This document shows, piece by piece, positions 1 through 7,136 of a stretch of 64,000 nucleotides of DNA (the first letter of the stretch is position 1; every line of letters begins with the position of its first letter). Source of the stretch: Desulfovibrio aminophilus. GTDB lineage: Bacteria; Desulfobacterota; Desulfovibrionia; Desulfovibrionales; Desulfovibrionaceae. The notes beneath the pieces are model-generated. The model did not search any database, was not told the origin of the DNA, and worked only from the letters and a program-made list of their open reading frames with translations. The stretch lies in NCBI RefSeq assembly GCF_023660105.1, contig NZ_JAMHGA010000038.1:238794-302793 (forward strand), in the 5' to 3' direction. The position numbers and the translations under genes were made by a program.

Positions 1-288
1 CGCCAGGGCGTGCGCGAATCCGACCTGCTCTGCCGCTGGGGCGGGGAGGAATACCTGGCGGCGATGCGCGGCTGCGGCCGGGAGCAGGCCCTGACCCTGG
101 CCGAGAGCATCCGCGCCCGGGTCCAGGAGGCGGCCGACGCGGACGCGGGGCCACTCCACGGCGTGACCGTGAGCATCGGCGTGGCCGCCCTGCACACGGG
201 CGACACGCCGGACAGCCTGCTGAGCAGGGCCGACGCCGCGCTCTACGCGGCCAAGGACGAAGGGCGCAACAAGGTCCGCGCGGCCTAG
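1..288 (+). CDS. GGDEF domain protein, C-terminal part (cut by window edge)
   Basis: This is the last 95 codons of a diguanylate cyclase-type protein that begins before the window. The visible part contains GGEEY (visible residues 14-18), a variant of the GGDEF active-site loop that condenses two GTP into cyclic di-GMP. An RESD sequence sits exactly five residues before it, matching the RxxD product-inhibition site. The closing motif RADAALYAAKDEGRN is the usual end of a GGDEF domain. Tyr replaces the usual Phe of the motif, which is seen in some active enzymes. The sensory part lies outside the window, so the signal it answers to is unknown. The family is near certain; catalytic activity is likely but not shown. 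Confidence 0.9.
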   Translation, partial: RQGVRESDLLCRWGGEEYLAAMRGCGREQALTLAESIRARVQEAADADAGPLHGVTVSIGVAALHTGDTPDSLLSRADAALYAAKDEGRNKVRAA

Positions 289-303
289 AGGCCGGGCAGG
301 GCC

Positions 304-471
304 CTATTCCTTGTCAGGGGACCAGTCGGGGTCGTGATACTTGGCGGGATTGTAGAGGCGCCAGTCGGAATTGTCCTCGTACTTCTCGTCGGCCCCGGGG
401 AAGGGGACGTAGACACGGTGCTCGGAAGAGCTGGACTCCTGTTCGGCGGCGCATTCAAGACGGTCGTTCAT
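304..471 (-). CDS. Small acidic hypothetical protein
   Basis: A 55-residue acidic, hydrophilic protein rich in Asp, Glu, Pro and Tyr, with no membrane segment and no motif I recognise. I chose the ATG at 471 over the upstream in-frame ATG at 507 because GAGG lies six bases before it, and because the longer form would start next to the terminator of the fumarase operon. It is on the same strand as the fumarase genes but downstream of their terminator, so it is probably transcribed alone. No function can be assigned, and it could be a chance open frame, although the codon use and ribosome binding site look real. Confidence 0.45.
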   Translation of the reverse strand: MNDRLECAAEQESSSSEHRVYVPFPGADEKYEDNSDWRLYNPAKYHDPDWSPDKE

Positions 472-509
472 CGTAAACCTCGGAGAAGACTGAACCAAGG
501 CAGTCATGT

Positions 510-540
510 AAAAGGGCGGCCCACCTGCGGGCCGCCCTCT
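510..540 (-). terminator. Rho-independent terminator of the frd-fumarase operon
   Basis: A perfect nine-base-pair stem (514-522 with 529-537) and a six-base loop, followed on the minus strand by TTTT. It lies just after the stop codon of the fumarase beta gene and should end the operon. Confidence 0.85.
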
Positions 541-551
541 TCATGTCGCTC

Positions 552-1106
552 TTACTCCGCGCTGTCAAGCCTCGGTTTGGCGTAGAGCTCGCCGCCGAAG
601 GCGTCGTTGACCACAAGCAGCGGGAAGTCCTTCACTTTCATGGCCCGCACCGCTTCCGGCCCGAGATCCTCGAAGGCGATGACCCGGCAGGCCTCGATGC
701 GCTGGGACAACAGCGCCCCCGCCCCGCCCGTGGCCCCGAGATACACGGCCTTGTGCTCGCGCAGGGCCTGCTTGACCTCTTCGCCGCGCTTGCCCTTGCC
801 GATGGTGGCCTTGAGGCCCAGGGCGTGCAGCCGGGGAGCATAGGAATCCATGCGGTAGCTCGTGGTGGGCCCGGCCGAACCGATGGGGCGGCCCGGAGGC
901 GCGGGAGTGGGCCCCACGTAGTAGATGACCGCGCCCTCGATGGGGAACGGCGGCTTCCCGCCCCGGTCCAGGGCCTCCATGATCTTCTTGTGGGCCGCGT
1001 CGCGCGCGGAATAGATCACCCCGGACAGGAGCACCATGTCCCCGGCCCGCAGCTTGAGGATGTCCTCGTCGTTGAGCGGGGTCTGCAGCGTGTGGGTCGT
1101 GCTCAC
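552..1106 (-). CDS. Fumarate hydratase class I, beta (C-terminal) subunit
   Basis: This 184-residue protein matches the C-terminal domain of iron-sulfur fumarases and L-tartrate dehydratases, which is a separate polypeptide in many anaerobes. It contains the conserved substrate-binding stretches GRPIGSAGPTTSYRMD and YLGATGGAGALL. Together with the alpha subunit it interconverts malate and fumarate in the cytoplasm. It starts with GTG, which overlaps the alpha stop codon (GTGA), so translation is probably coupled and gives equal amounts of the two subunits. With the upstream fumarate reductase it forms the reductive end of the C4 pathway. Tartrate dehydratase is the alternative assignment, but the frd neighbours favour fumarase. 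Confidence 0.92.
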   Translation of the reverse strand: MSTTHTLQTPLNDEDILKLRAGDMVLLSGVIYSARDAAHKKIMEALDRGGKPPFPIEGAVIYYVGPTPAPPGRPIGSAGPTTSYRMDSYAPRLHALGLKATIGKGKRGEEVKQALREHKAVYLGATGGAGALLSQRIEACRVIAFEDLGPEAVRAMKVKDFPLLVVNDAFGGELYAKPRLDSAE

Positions 1107-1939
1107 AGCTCCACCTCCTCATGACGGGCCGAGTGACACTGCACGTTCACGGCCAAGGGCAGGCTGGCGATGTGGCAGGGGGCCACGGCGATCTTCACGG
1201 CCAGCGCGGTGGTCTCGCCGCCCAGGCCCATGGGGCCGATGCCGAGCTTGTTCACCTCGGCCAGCAGTTCCTTCTCCATCTCCGCGATCCTGGGGTCCGG
1301 GTGCACGTCGTCGAGCTTGCGCAGCAGCGCCTTCTTGGCCAGCTTGGGGGCCAGCTCGAAGTTGCCGCCGATGCCGATGCCCAGGATGGTGGGCGGGCAG
1401 GGATTGGGCCCGGCCTCGGCCACGCGCCGGACCACGAACTTCTTGATCCCCTCCCAGCCCTGGGCCGGGGCCAGGAACGTCATCCGGCTCATGTTCTCCG
1501 AGCCGCCGCCCTTGGCCATGAAGGCGATCCTGAGATGATCGCCGGGCGCCAGGTCCAGGTTGATGACGGCGGGCGAATTGTCGCCGGTGTTCCTGCGCGT
1601 CAGGGGATCGCACGAGGACTTGCGCAGGAAGCCCTCCTGGTAGCCCTTGCGCATGCCCGCCTCGATGGCCTCGCGCAGGCCGCCGCCGACCACCTTCACG
1701 TCCTCGCCCATGTCCACGAAGAACACGGCCAGGCCGGTGTCCTGGCACAGGGGCAGCCCGGTTTCCAAGGCCAGGTCCGCGTTCTCCAGCAGCTGCCGGA
1801 AAATCTCCTTGGCCGCCCCGGTCTCCCGGCCGTGGCCCTCCTCGAGCTTCCGTCGCACGTCCTCGGGCAGCCGCGTGTTGGCCGACACGCACATCCGCGC
1901 CACGGCCGCCGCGATGTCCGACGCCTTGACTTCCCGCAT
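1103..1939 (-). CDS. Fumarate hydratase class I, alpha (N-terminal) subunit
   Basis: A 278-residue protein of the iron-sulfur fumarase N-terminal family, the usual length for the split enzyme. Three cysteines that can hold the catalytic [4Fe-4S] cluster are visible: Cys65 in PLCQDTGL, Cys110 before DPLTRRNTGDNSPAV, and Cys181 in NPCPPTILGIGIGGN. As in aconitase, the fourth iron binds substrate, so the enzyme should be oxygen-sensitive. AAAGGAGA precedes the ATG. It is the fourth gene of frdC-frdA-frdB-alpha-beta, 28 bases after frdB. It hydrates fumarate to malate, or the reverse when malate feeds fumarate reductase. Confidence 0.93.
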   Translation of the reverse strand: MREVKASDIAAAVARMCVSANTRLPEDVRRKLEEGHGRETGAAKEIFRQLLENADLALETGLPLCQDTGLAVFFVDMGEDVKVVGGGLREAIEAGMRKGYQEGFLRKSSCDPLTRRNTGDNSPAVINLDLAPGDHLRIAFMAKGGGSENMSRMTFLAPAQGWEGIKKFVVRRVAEAGPNPCPPTILGIGIGGNFELAPKLAKKALLRKLDDVHPDPRIAEMEKELLAEVNKLGIGPMGLGGETTALAVKIAVAPCHIASLPLAVNVQCHSARHEEVEL

Positions 1940-1967
1940 GGGGTCTCCTTTTTCCTGCGGCGTCCCG

Positions 1968-2705
1968 CTACTTCCTGAAGATGCTCTTCAGGGCGGTGAT
2001 GCCCATTTTCCGGCGCAGGAAGCCGAGCTGGTTCTGCAGGGGCAGGTGCTTGGGACAGACGTCCTCGCAGGCCAGCAGGCCCATGCAGCCGAAGATGCCG
2101 TGATCGTTGCCGATGATGTCGTAGTATTCCTGGTCCGTGCGCTCGTCGCGGGGGTCGATGACGAAGCGGGCGATGCGGTTCAGGGCCACCGCGCCGAGGA
2201 AATCCTGGCGCATGCGGGCCGTGCCGCAGGCCGCCACGCAGCAGCCGCACTCCACGCAGCGGTCCAGCTCGTAGATGCCTTCCGCCGTGCCGTTGTCCAT
2301 ACGCTCTTCCAGGGCCGAGGGATCAAAGGTCTTCTTGGTGTGAATCCAGGATTCCACGGTGTTGTACATCTCGCGGAACCAGGAGCCGGTGTCCACCGAG
2401 AGGTCGCCCACCAGGCGGAACACGGGCAGCGGCAGGAGCGTCACGTCCGAGGGCAGGTCCTTGGTCTTGGTGTGGCAGGCCAGGCCGGGGCGGCCGTTGA
2501 TGACCATGCCGCAGGAGCCGCAGATGCCCGCCCGGCAGCAGAAGTCGAACTGCAGGGAGGAGTCCTGCTCCTCGCGGATGCGGTTGAGCGCGATGAACAG
2601 GGTCATGGAGTCCGTCTCCTCCAGGACGAAGGTGTCGGTGTGCGGCACGGACTCCGGGTCCTGGGGGTTGTAGCGGAAGATGTTGAACTGGAGCAGTCGG
2701 CCCAT
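1968..2705 (-). CDS. frdB: Fumarate reductase / succinate dehydrogenase iron-sulfur subunit
   Basis: A 245-residue electron-transfer subunit linking the flavoprotein to the membrane cytochrome b. Three cluster motifs appear in order: a plant-type [2Fe-2S] site in FCCRAGICGSCGM with a later Cys in GLAC, a [4Fe-4S] site CVECGCCVAAC, and a [3Fe-4S] site CMGLLACEDVCPK. This is the standard set for the family. The gene lies four bases after frdA, so the two are co-translated. In relatives the complex uses menaquinol to reduce fumarate, and some members also run as succinate dehydrogenase. Direction cannot be read from this subunit, so frd and sdh are both acceptable names. Confidence 0.95.
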   Translation of the reverse strand: MGRLLQFNIFRYNPQDPESVPHTDTFVLEETDSMTLFIALNRIREEQDSSLQFDFCCRAGICGSCGMVINGRPGLACHTKTKDLPSDVTLLPLPVFRLVGDLSVDTGSWFREMYNTVESWIHTKKTFDPSALEERMDNGTAEGIYELDRCVECGCCVAACGTARMRQDFLGAVALNRIARFVIDPRDERTDQEYYDIIGNDHGIFGCMGLLACEDVCPKHLPLQNQLGFLRRKMGITALKSIFRK

Positions 2706-2708
2706 GGG

Positions 2709-4544
2709 TTACTCCTTCTTGCTCTCGGCGCTGATGACGTCGGTTTTGCCGTAGCCCCGGTCTCCGGGCGGAATCTCGAAGACCTGGGTGGCGGGCTCGT
2801 AGGCCAGCGTCGGCAGCGTGTCCTCCGGGCTCTTCCAGGTGGCCAGGGTGCGCACGAGCCAGTCGCGGTCGTTGCGCGCCGGGAAGTCCTCGCGGTTGTG
2901 GCTGCCGCGCGACTCGGTGCGCTGGAGCGCGCCATGCGCCACCATGAGGGCCATCTTGACCTGGCCCTCGATCTTCAGCGCGGCGGCCAGCTCGGGGCTG
3001 GCCCCCAGGCCCGAGGACTTGAGGCCCACCTCGCGGGCGCGGCCGAGCACGTCCTGCAGCGTGGCCACGCAGGCCTCCAGGTCCGGGGCGTTGCGGAAGA
3101 TGTTCGCGCCCTTGTTCAGGGCCTCCTGCATGGCCGCGCGGACCTTGTAGACGCTCTGGGAGCCGTTCTTGCCGGAGATGAGCGCCTGGATGCGCTCCTC
3201 CTGGGCCCTGGCCTCGCCGTCGATGACCGTGGACTTGAAGATGACCTCCGCGCCCAGGGCGTACTCGGCCATCTTGCGGCCCACGATGCCCCCGGCCACC
3301 ACGGTCTCGGCCAGGGAGTTGCCGCCCAGGCGGTTGAAGCCGTGCATGTCCCAGCAGGCGGCCTCGCCCGCGCTGAACAGGCCCTTGAGGCCGTAGGCCG
3401 CGCCGTCCTTGTTCGTGCGCACGCCGCCCATGCTGTAGTGATGGGTGGGGCGCACGGGAATGAGCTGGTGGATGGGATTGATGCCCAGGAACGAGGTGCA
3501 GATCTCGTAGACCTCGCGGAGCTTGCCGGTGATGTGCTTTTCGCCCAGGTGGCGGATGTCCAGCCAGAGGTGCTCGCCGTAGGGCGAGGGCACGCCCTTG
3601 CCCTGGCGGATGTGGTGGGTCATCCAGCGGGAGACCACGTCGCGCGAGGCCAGCTCGGCCTTCTCCGGCTCGTAGATGTGCATGAAGCGCTCCTGGTTCA
3701 CGTCCAGGAGCGTGCCGCCGTCGCCCCGGCAACCCTCCGTGACCAGGATGTCCGTGGGCACGATGCCGGTGGGATGGAACTGCACGGCCTCCATGTTGCC
3801 CATGGGCACCGCCCCGGTGTTCACGGCCAGGATGTGGCCGCCGCCGTCGCAGATGACCGCGTTGGTGGTGTTCGGATAGATGCGGCCGAAGCCGCCGGTG
3901 GCGATCATGGTGGCCTTGGCCAGGTAGACGCGCAGCTCGCCGGTCTTCAGGCAGCGGGCCACCGCGCCGAAGCAGGTCTCGCCGTCGTGGATGAGCGAGA
4001 CGGCCTCGGTCTTGTCGTGGACCTCCACGCCGAGCTGGGCGCAGCGGTTGTCCATGGTGAAGAGCACGGAGTGGCCGGTGCCGTCGGAGACGTAGCAGGT
4101 GCGCCACTTGGCCGTGCCGCCGAAGGCCCGGGCCGTGATCAGGCCCTTGTTCTCCTCCTTCTCCACCTTCTCGTACTTCTGGCCGCCCTTGAAATAGCTC
4201 GACTTGCCGGGGACCACCCGGTTCCAGGGCACGCCCCAGAAGGCCAGGCGGCGCATCTCCACGGGCGCGGTGTCCACGAAGAGCCGGGCCACCTCCTGGT
4301 CGCAGCCCCAGTCCGAGCCCTTGACCGTGTCCGCGAAGTGCACGTCCGGGCCGTCGCCCTCGCCCATGGCGCAGTTGCCCAAGGCCGCCTGCATGCCGCC
4401 CTGGGCCGCCGAGGAGTGCGACCGGCGGGCCGGAACGACGGACAGGCAGATGGTGGACAACCCCGCGTCGGCGCATTCCAGCGCGGCGCGTTCACCGGCC
4501 AGGCCGGCGCCGATGACGAGCACATCCGTGTAGACTGTCTGCAT
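2709..4544 (-). CDS. frdA: Fumarate reductase / succinate dehydrogenase flavoprotein subunit
   Basis: The 611-residue catalytic subunit with covalently bound FAD. The N-terminus holds the dinucleotide-binding motif VIGAGLAGERAALECADAG. The family sequence HSSAAQGGMQAALGN follows, with the His expected to carry FAD. The substrate region has GCRGDGGTLLD and the catalytic-Arg segment ASRDVVSRW. The insert around CAMGEGDGPD and the overall length resemble epsilon- and deltaproteobacterial enzymes such as that of Wolinella more than the E. coli enzyme (my recollection of the family). AGGAGG precedes the ATG. The gene sits nine bases after frdC and four before frdB. It reduces fumarate to succinate on the cytoplasmic face of the membrane. 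Confidence 0.95.
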   Translation of the reverse strand: MQTVYTDVLVIGAGLAGERAALECADAGLSTICLSVVPARRSHSSAAQGGMQAALGNCAMGEGDGPDVHFADTVKGSDWGCDQEVARLFVDTAPVEMRRLAFWGVPWNRVVPGKSSYFKGGQKYEKVEKEENKGLITARAFGGTAKWRTCYVSDGTGHSVLFTMDNRCAQLGVEVHDKTEAVSLIHDGETCFGAVARCLKTGELRVYLAKATMIATGGFGRIYPNTTNAVICDGGGHILAVNTGAVPMGNMEAVQFHPTGIVPTDILVTEGCRGDGGTLLDVNQERFMHIYEPEKAELASRDVVSRWMTHHIRQGKGVPSPYGEHLWLDIRHLGEKHITGKLREVYEICTSFLGINPIHQLIPVRPTHHYSMGGVRTNKDGAAYGLKGLFSAGEAACWDMHGFNRLGGNSLAETVVAGGIVGRKMAEYALGAEVIFKSTVIDGEARAQEERIQALISGKNGSQSVYKVRAAMQEALNKGANIFRNAPDLEACVATLQDVLGRAREVGLKSSGLGASPELAAALKIEGQVKMALMVAHGALQRTESRGSHNREDFPARNDRDWLVRTLATWKSPEDTLPTLAYEPATQVFEIPPGDRGYGKTDVISAESKKE

Positions 4545-4553
4545 GGTGTCCTC

Positions 4554-5207
4554 CTAGATCGCCAGGAACGAGAACCGCAACAACGTCAGCAGGCTGAGGC
4601 CCACGCAGACGAGCACCAGGATGGTCACGAAGCGCTTGAACCGGGCGCGCCCCGCCTGGCCCACGAACCCCCATTTCACCCCGATGCGGTACAGGCCGAC
4701 GCCGAGATGCACATGCACCAGGGGGCCGAACAGCAGGTAGAACAGCAGCCAGCCGCTGCGCTTCTGCAGAACCTCCGCGCTCTTGGCGGCGGTGATGGGC
4801 AGGTCGGTGAGCACCACCCACATGTGGATCGTGCCCATGAGCAGGAGGAGCATGGCCGTGACCACCTGCACGAGCCAGAGCCAGGTGTCCTGGTGGTGCA
4901 GCATGGTGGCGTGGGACCAGAAGGTCTTCTGGCGGTCGAAACGGAAGGGCACCTTGCGCGCGGCCAGGAGGAAATGCCCCAGGAAGAGCAGGAAGATGAG
5001 CGGGCCGCCCACCTGCGCCAGTCCCGTGGCCTCGAAGAAGTCCGCGATGGCGTTCATCACGCCGGGACCGATGATGACGCTCGCGACCAGGAGCATGTGC
5101 GCCCATATGAACAGGATGAGCGCCGCCCCGGAGAGCATCTGGAGCCAGTCCAGAAGACCATCCCACTTGGTCGGCCTGCCGGCGAACACGGTGGTGTCGA
5201 TGCCCAT
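4554..5207 (-). CDS. frdC: Fumarate reductase cytochrome b subunit
   Basis: A 217-residue membrane protein with about five hydrophobic segments. It is the di-heme cytochrome b anchor that takes electrons from menaquinol for FrdAB. Candidate heme-ligand histidines lie in IWAHMLLVAS, FLGHFLLAARK, TMLHHQDTW, GTIHMWVVL and VHVHLGVGLYRIG, the pattern of the single-polypeptide (B-type) anchors. It is somewhat shorter than the roughly 250-residue Wolinella protein. GAGGAGG before the ATG and its place as first gene fit an operon start. A TTGACA stands on the minus strand at 5290-5295, but no convincing -10 box follows it. Confidence 0.9.
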   Translation of the reverse strand: MGIDTTVFAGRPTKWDGLLDWLQMLSGAALILFIWAHMLLVASVIIGPGVMNAIADFFEATGLAQVGGPLIFLLFLGHFLLAARKVPFRFDRQKTFWSHATMLHHQDTWLWLVQVVTAMLLLLMGTIHMWVVLTDLPITAAKSAEVLQKRSGWLLFYLLFGPLVHVHLGVGLYRIGVKWGFVGQAGRARFKRFVTILVLVCVGLSLLTLLRFSFLAI

Positions 5208-5316
5208 GGTTCCCTCCTCGGAACAGATGCGGAAAGAGCCTCCCCAGGCTGGAAAGACGTACTCGCTTCTTCGCTCACGAGCATTGTTTTGTCAATCAAC
5301 CCCGGCGGATTTCATG

Positions 5317-5352
5317 GAAAAAAAGACGCCCGGGCCGCGTCGCGGCCCGGGC
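5317..5352 (-). terminator. Rho-independent terminator after the TauE-type exporter gene
   Basis: A perfect GC stem of 12 base pairs (5328-5339 with 5341-5352, one base at the centre) is followed on the minus strand by GTC and seven T. It ends the gntR-tauE transcript before the frd promoter region. Confidence 0.8.
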
Positions 5353-5397
5353 CAAGGAGGAACTCCCGCATGGGGCCTCGCGGAAGCGGAATGGCGG

Positions 5398-6195
5398 TCA
5401 GAACATGGTCCAGACCATGCGCGCGCCCATGACATAGAGCAGCACGGCGAAGACCCGCTTGAGCTGGGCCACGGGCAGCTTGTGGGCGATCCGCGCGCCC
5501 AGCGGCGCGGTCAGGATGCTCGTGGCCGCGATGCCCACCAGGGCCGGAATATAGAGGAAGCCCAGGCTCATGGGCGGCAGCCCGGAGACGTGAAGGCCGT
5601 TGAACAGATAGCCCGCCGCCCCGGCCACGGCGATGGGAAAGCCGATGGCCGCCGAGGTGCCCACGGCGTTGTGCATGGTCATGTTGCACCAGACCATGAA
5701 CGGCACCGAGAGCGTGCCCCCGCCGATGCCCACGAGGCTGGAGACCACGCCGATGACGCCGCCCACGCCGGACATCCCGGCCGTGCCGGGCAGTTGGCGG
5801 CCCGCCTTGGGCTTGAAGTTGAGGAGCATCTGGGTGGCCACGTAGAACAGGAACACGGCGAAAAATCCCTTGAGGAAGCGAGTGGAGAGTTGGGCCGCCA
5901 GCCAGGAGCCCGCCAGGGTCCCGACGAGGATGCCCAGGGTGATGCGCCGGACCACGCTCCAGTTCACGGCCCCGTGCTTGTGGTGGGCCCGGAAGCTGGA
6001 GATGGAGGTGAACATGATGGTCCCCAGGGAGGTGCCCAGGGCCATATGCTGGAGATACTGCGAAGGCAGTCCCTGCAGCTCGAAGGCGATGCTCAGCATG
6101 GGCACGATGACGATGCCCCCGCCCACCCCCAGCAGGCCGGCGAGAACCCCGGCGACCAGGCCCAGGGCGGCGTAGATGATCCAGGCGAGCAACAT
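5398..6195 (-). CDS. Sulfite exporter TauE/SafE family membrane protein
   Basis: A 265-residue protein made almost wholly of hydrophobic segments (about eight) in two repeated halves, each opening with a glycine-rich helix pair: LLGVGGGIVIVPML near the N-terminus and SSLVGIGGGTLSVPFM in the middle. These are hallmarks of the TauE/SafE (former DUF81) family. Members export small sulfur-containing anions such as sulfite or sulfoacetate, and sometimes other organic anions. The gene lies 19 bases after a FadR-type regulator on the same strand, so its substrate probably belongs to the regulon of that regulator. The exact substrate is open. Confidence 0.85.
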   Translation of the reverse strand: MLLAWIIYAALGLVAGVLAGLLGVGGGIVIVPMLSIAFELQGLPSQYLQHMALGTSLGTIMFTSISSFRAHHKHGAVNWSVVRRITLGILVGTLAGSWLAAQLSTRFLKGFFAVFLFYVATQMLLNFKPKAGRQLPGTAGMSGVGGVIGVVSSLVGIGGGTLSVPFMVWCNMTMHNAVGTSAAIGFPIAVAGAAGYLFNGLHVSGLPPMSLGFLYIPALVGIAATSILTAPLGARIAHKLPVAQLKRVFAVLLYVMGARMVWTMF

Positions 6196-6214
6196 GATGT
6201 TTCTCCGCGCTCGG

Positions 6215-6970
6215 TTAAGATTGTTCGGCGTCCGCTTGATCCAACGCGCCGAGGAGGTTCTCCTCCACCGCGTCGAGGTGCGCGCGCATGGCCTTCCGCG
6301 CCGCCTCCGGGCTCCGGGCCTCCAGGGCCCCCAGGATGCGCCGATGGGCGGCCAGGGACGCCGCGCGCCGCGCCGGGCCGCGCAGGGATTCCGCGCGGCA
6401 TTCGGCCAACACGTCCTGCACGGCGGTGAAGACGCTCAGGAACACGCCGTTGCGGGCGGCGCGAGCCAGGAGCCGGTGGAACTCCGCGTCCAGGTCGGCG
6501 TCGTCGCGCCCCTGCTCCAGGCTTTCCGCCTGCTCGGCCAGCACGGCGGCCAGACGCCGCAGCTCCGGCTCCGTGGCGTTGCCGGCGGCCAGGGCCGCCA
6601 CCTCGGGCTCCAAGGTCCGACGGAAGGCCAGGATGTCGGCCAGGCGCTTGCGCCGCGACCGCACGGCCCCGGCCAGGGACGGTTCGAACGGCGCGGACTC
6701 GGCGTCCGAGAGATAGGTGCCGTCGCCCCGGCGGCTGACCACCAGCCCCTGCTCCTCCAGGGCGCGGATGGCTTCGCGCACGGAATTGCGCGACACGCCG
6801 AATATCCGGGCCAACTCGCGCTCGGGCGGCAGGCGGTCGCCCGGGCCCAGGCGGCCGGAGGCGAGCAGCTCGCGGAACTGTCCGAGAATCTGCTCCGACA
6901 GTTTGCGCCGCACCGCCGGGCGGAATGCCGCCCCGGGGCCGGAATCGTTCTGTCCGTCGTTTTCAATCAT
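6215..6970 (-). CDS. FadR-family (GntR/FCD) transcriptional regulator
   Basis: A 251-residue repressor. Residues 20-85 form a GntR winged helix-turn-helix with the typical GDRLPPERELARIFGVSRNS followed by VREAIRALEEQGLV. Residues 100-240 are an all-helical FCD domain with its metal-ligand pattern: Asp and His in DADLDAEFHRLL, then His in AHRRILGAL and AHLDAVE. FCD regulators bind organic acids such as lactate, glycolate or sulfo-acids and are released from DNA by them. The ATG directly follows a perfect operator and no Shine-Dalgarno is visible, which suggests a leaderless, self-repressed mRNA. The TauE-type exporter downstream is the likely target. Confidence 0.9.
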   Translation of the reverse strand: MIENDGQNDSGPGAAFRPAVRRKLSEQILGQFRELLASGRLGPGDRLPPERELARIFGVSRNSVREAIRALEEQGLVVSRRGDGTYLSDAESAPFEPSLAGAVRSRRKRLADILAFRRTLEPEVAALAAGNATEPELRRLAAVLAEQAESLEQGRDDADLDAEFHRLLARAARNGVFLSVFTAVQDVLAECRAESLRGPARRAASLAAHRRILGALEARSPEAARKAMRAHLDAVEENLLGALDQADAEQS

Positions 6971-6992
6971 ATTGGTTGGACCAATAGTCCAA
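6971..6992 (-). promoter_or_regulatory. Operator of the FadR-type regulator (two overlapping inverted repeats)
   Basis: ATTGGT-TGG-ACCAAT (6971-6985) is a perfect inverted repeat whose core TGGTTGGACCA fits the TNGTNNNACNA consensus known for FadR-subfamily GntR proteins. A second perfect repeat, TTGGAC-CAATA-GTCCAA (6976-6992), overlaps it. The site touches the regulator start codon and covers its -10 region. Confidence 0.8.
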
Positions 6993-7010
6993 TCAAAATA
7001 TGCCTGTCAA
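6981..7010 (-). promoter_or_regulatory. Promoter of the gntR-tauE operon
   Basis: On the minus strand TTGACA (7005-7010) is followed after 18 bases by TATTGG (6981-6986), a weak -10. Transcription would start within a few bases of the ATG at 6970, consistent with a leaderless transcript and with full coverage by the operator. Confidence 0.5.
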
Positions 7011-7033
7011 CCCCCTCGCGGGGCATTCAAGCC

Positions 7034-7061
7034 TTGCCTTCCCCGGGCACGGCATTATCCT
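7034..7061 (+). promoter_or_regulatory. Probable promoter of the M16 peptidase gene
   Basis: TTGCCT (7034-7039) and TATCCT (7056-7061) are separated by 16 bases, a plausible sigma-70 promoter. Between it and the ATG lies a perfect hairpin (7093-7100 with 7104-7111, loop CAC) about 26 bases upstream of the start, which may influence translation or mRNA stability. No T-run follows, so it is not a terminator. Confidence 0.45.
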
Positions 7062-7136
7062 ATCGGTTCGCCGCGCGAGGGCGGCGACAACCGGAGCGCC
7101 CACGGCGCTCCTTCAGGAGCACACAGGAGTGATCTC

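Noticed and set aside
1647..5432. A 1261-codon open frame on the plus strand opposite the fumarate genes
   Set aside because: High GC content suppresses stop codons in the antisense frame. The His-, Ala- and Val-rich translation has no motif, and the minus-strand genes are certain.
7093..7111. Terminator or attenuator before the M16 gene
   Set aside because: The perfect hairpin has no T-run and no leader peptide or alternative pairing that I can see, so it is noted only as a leader hairpin.
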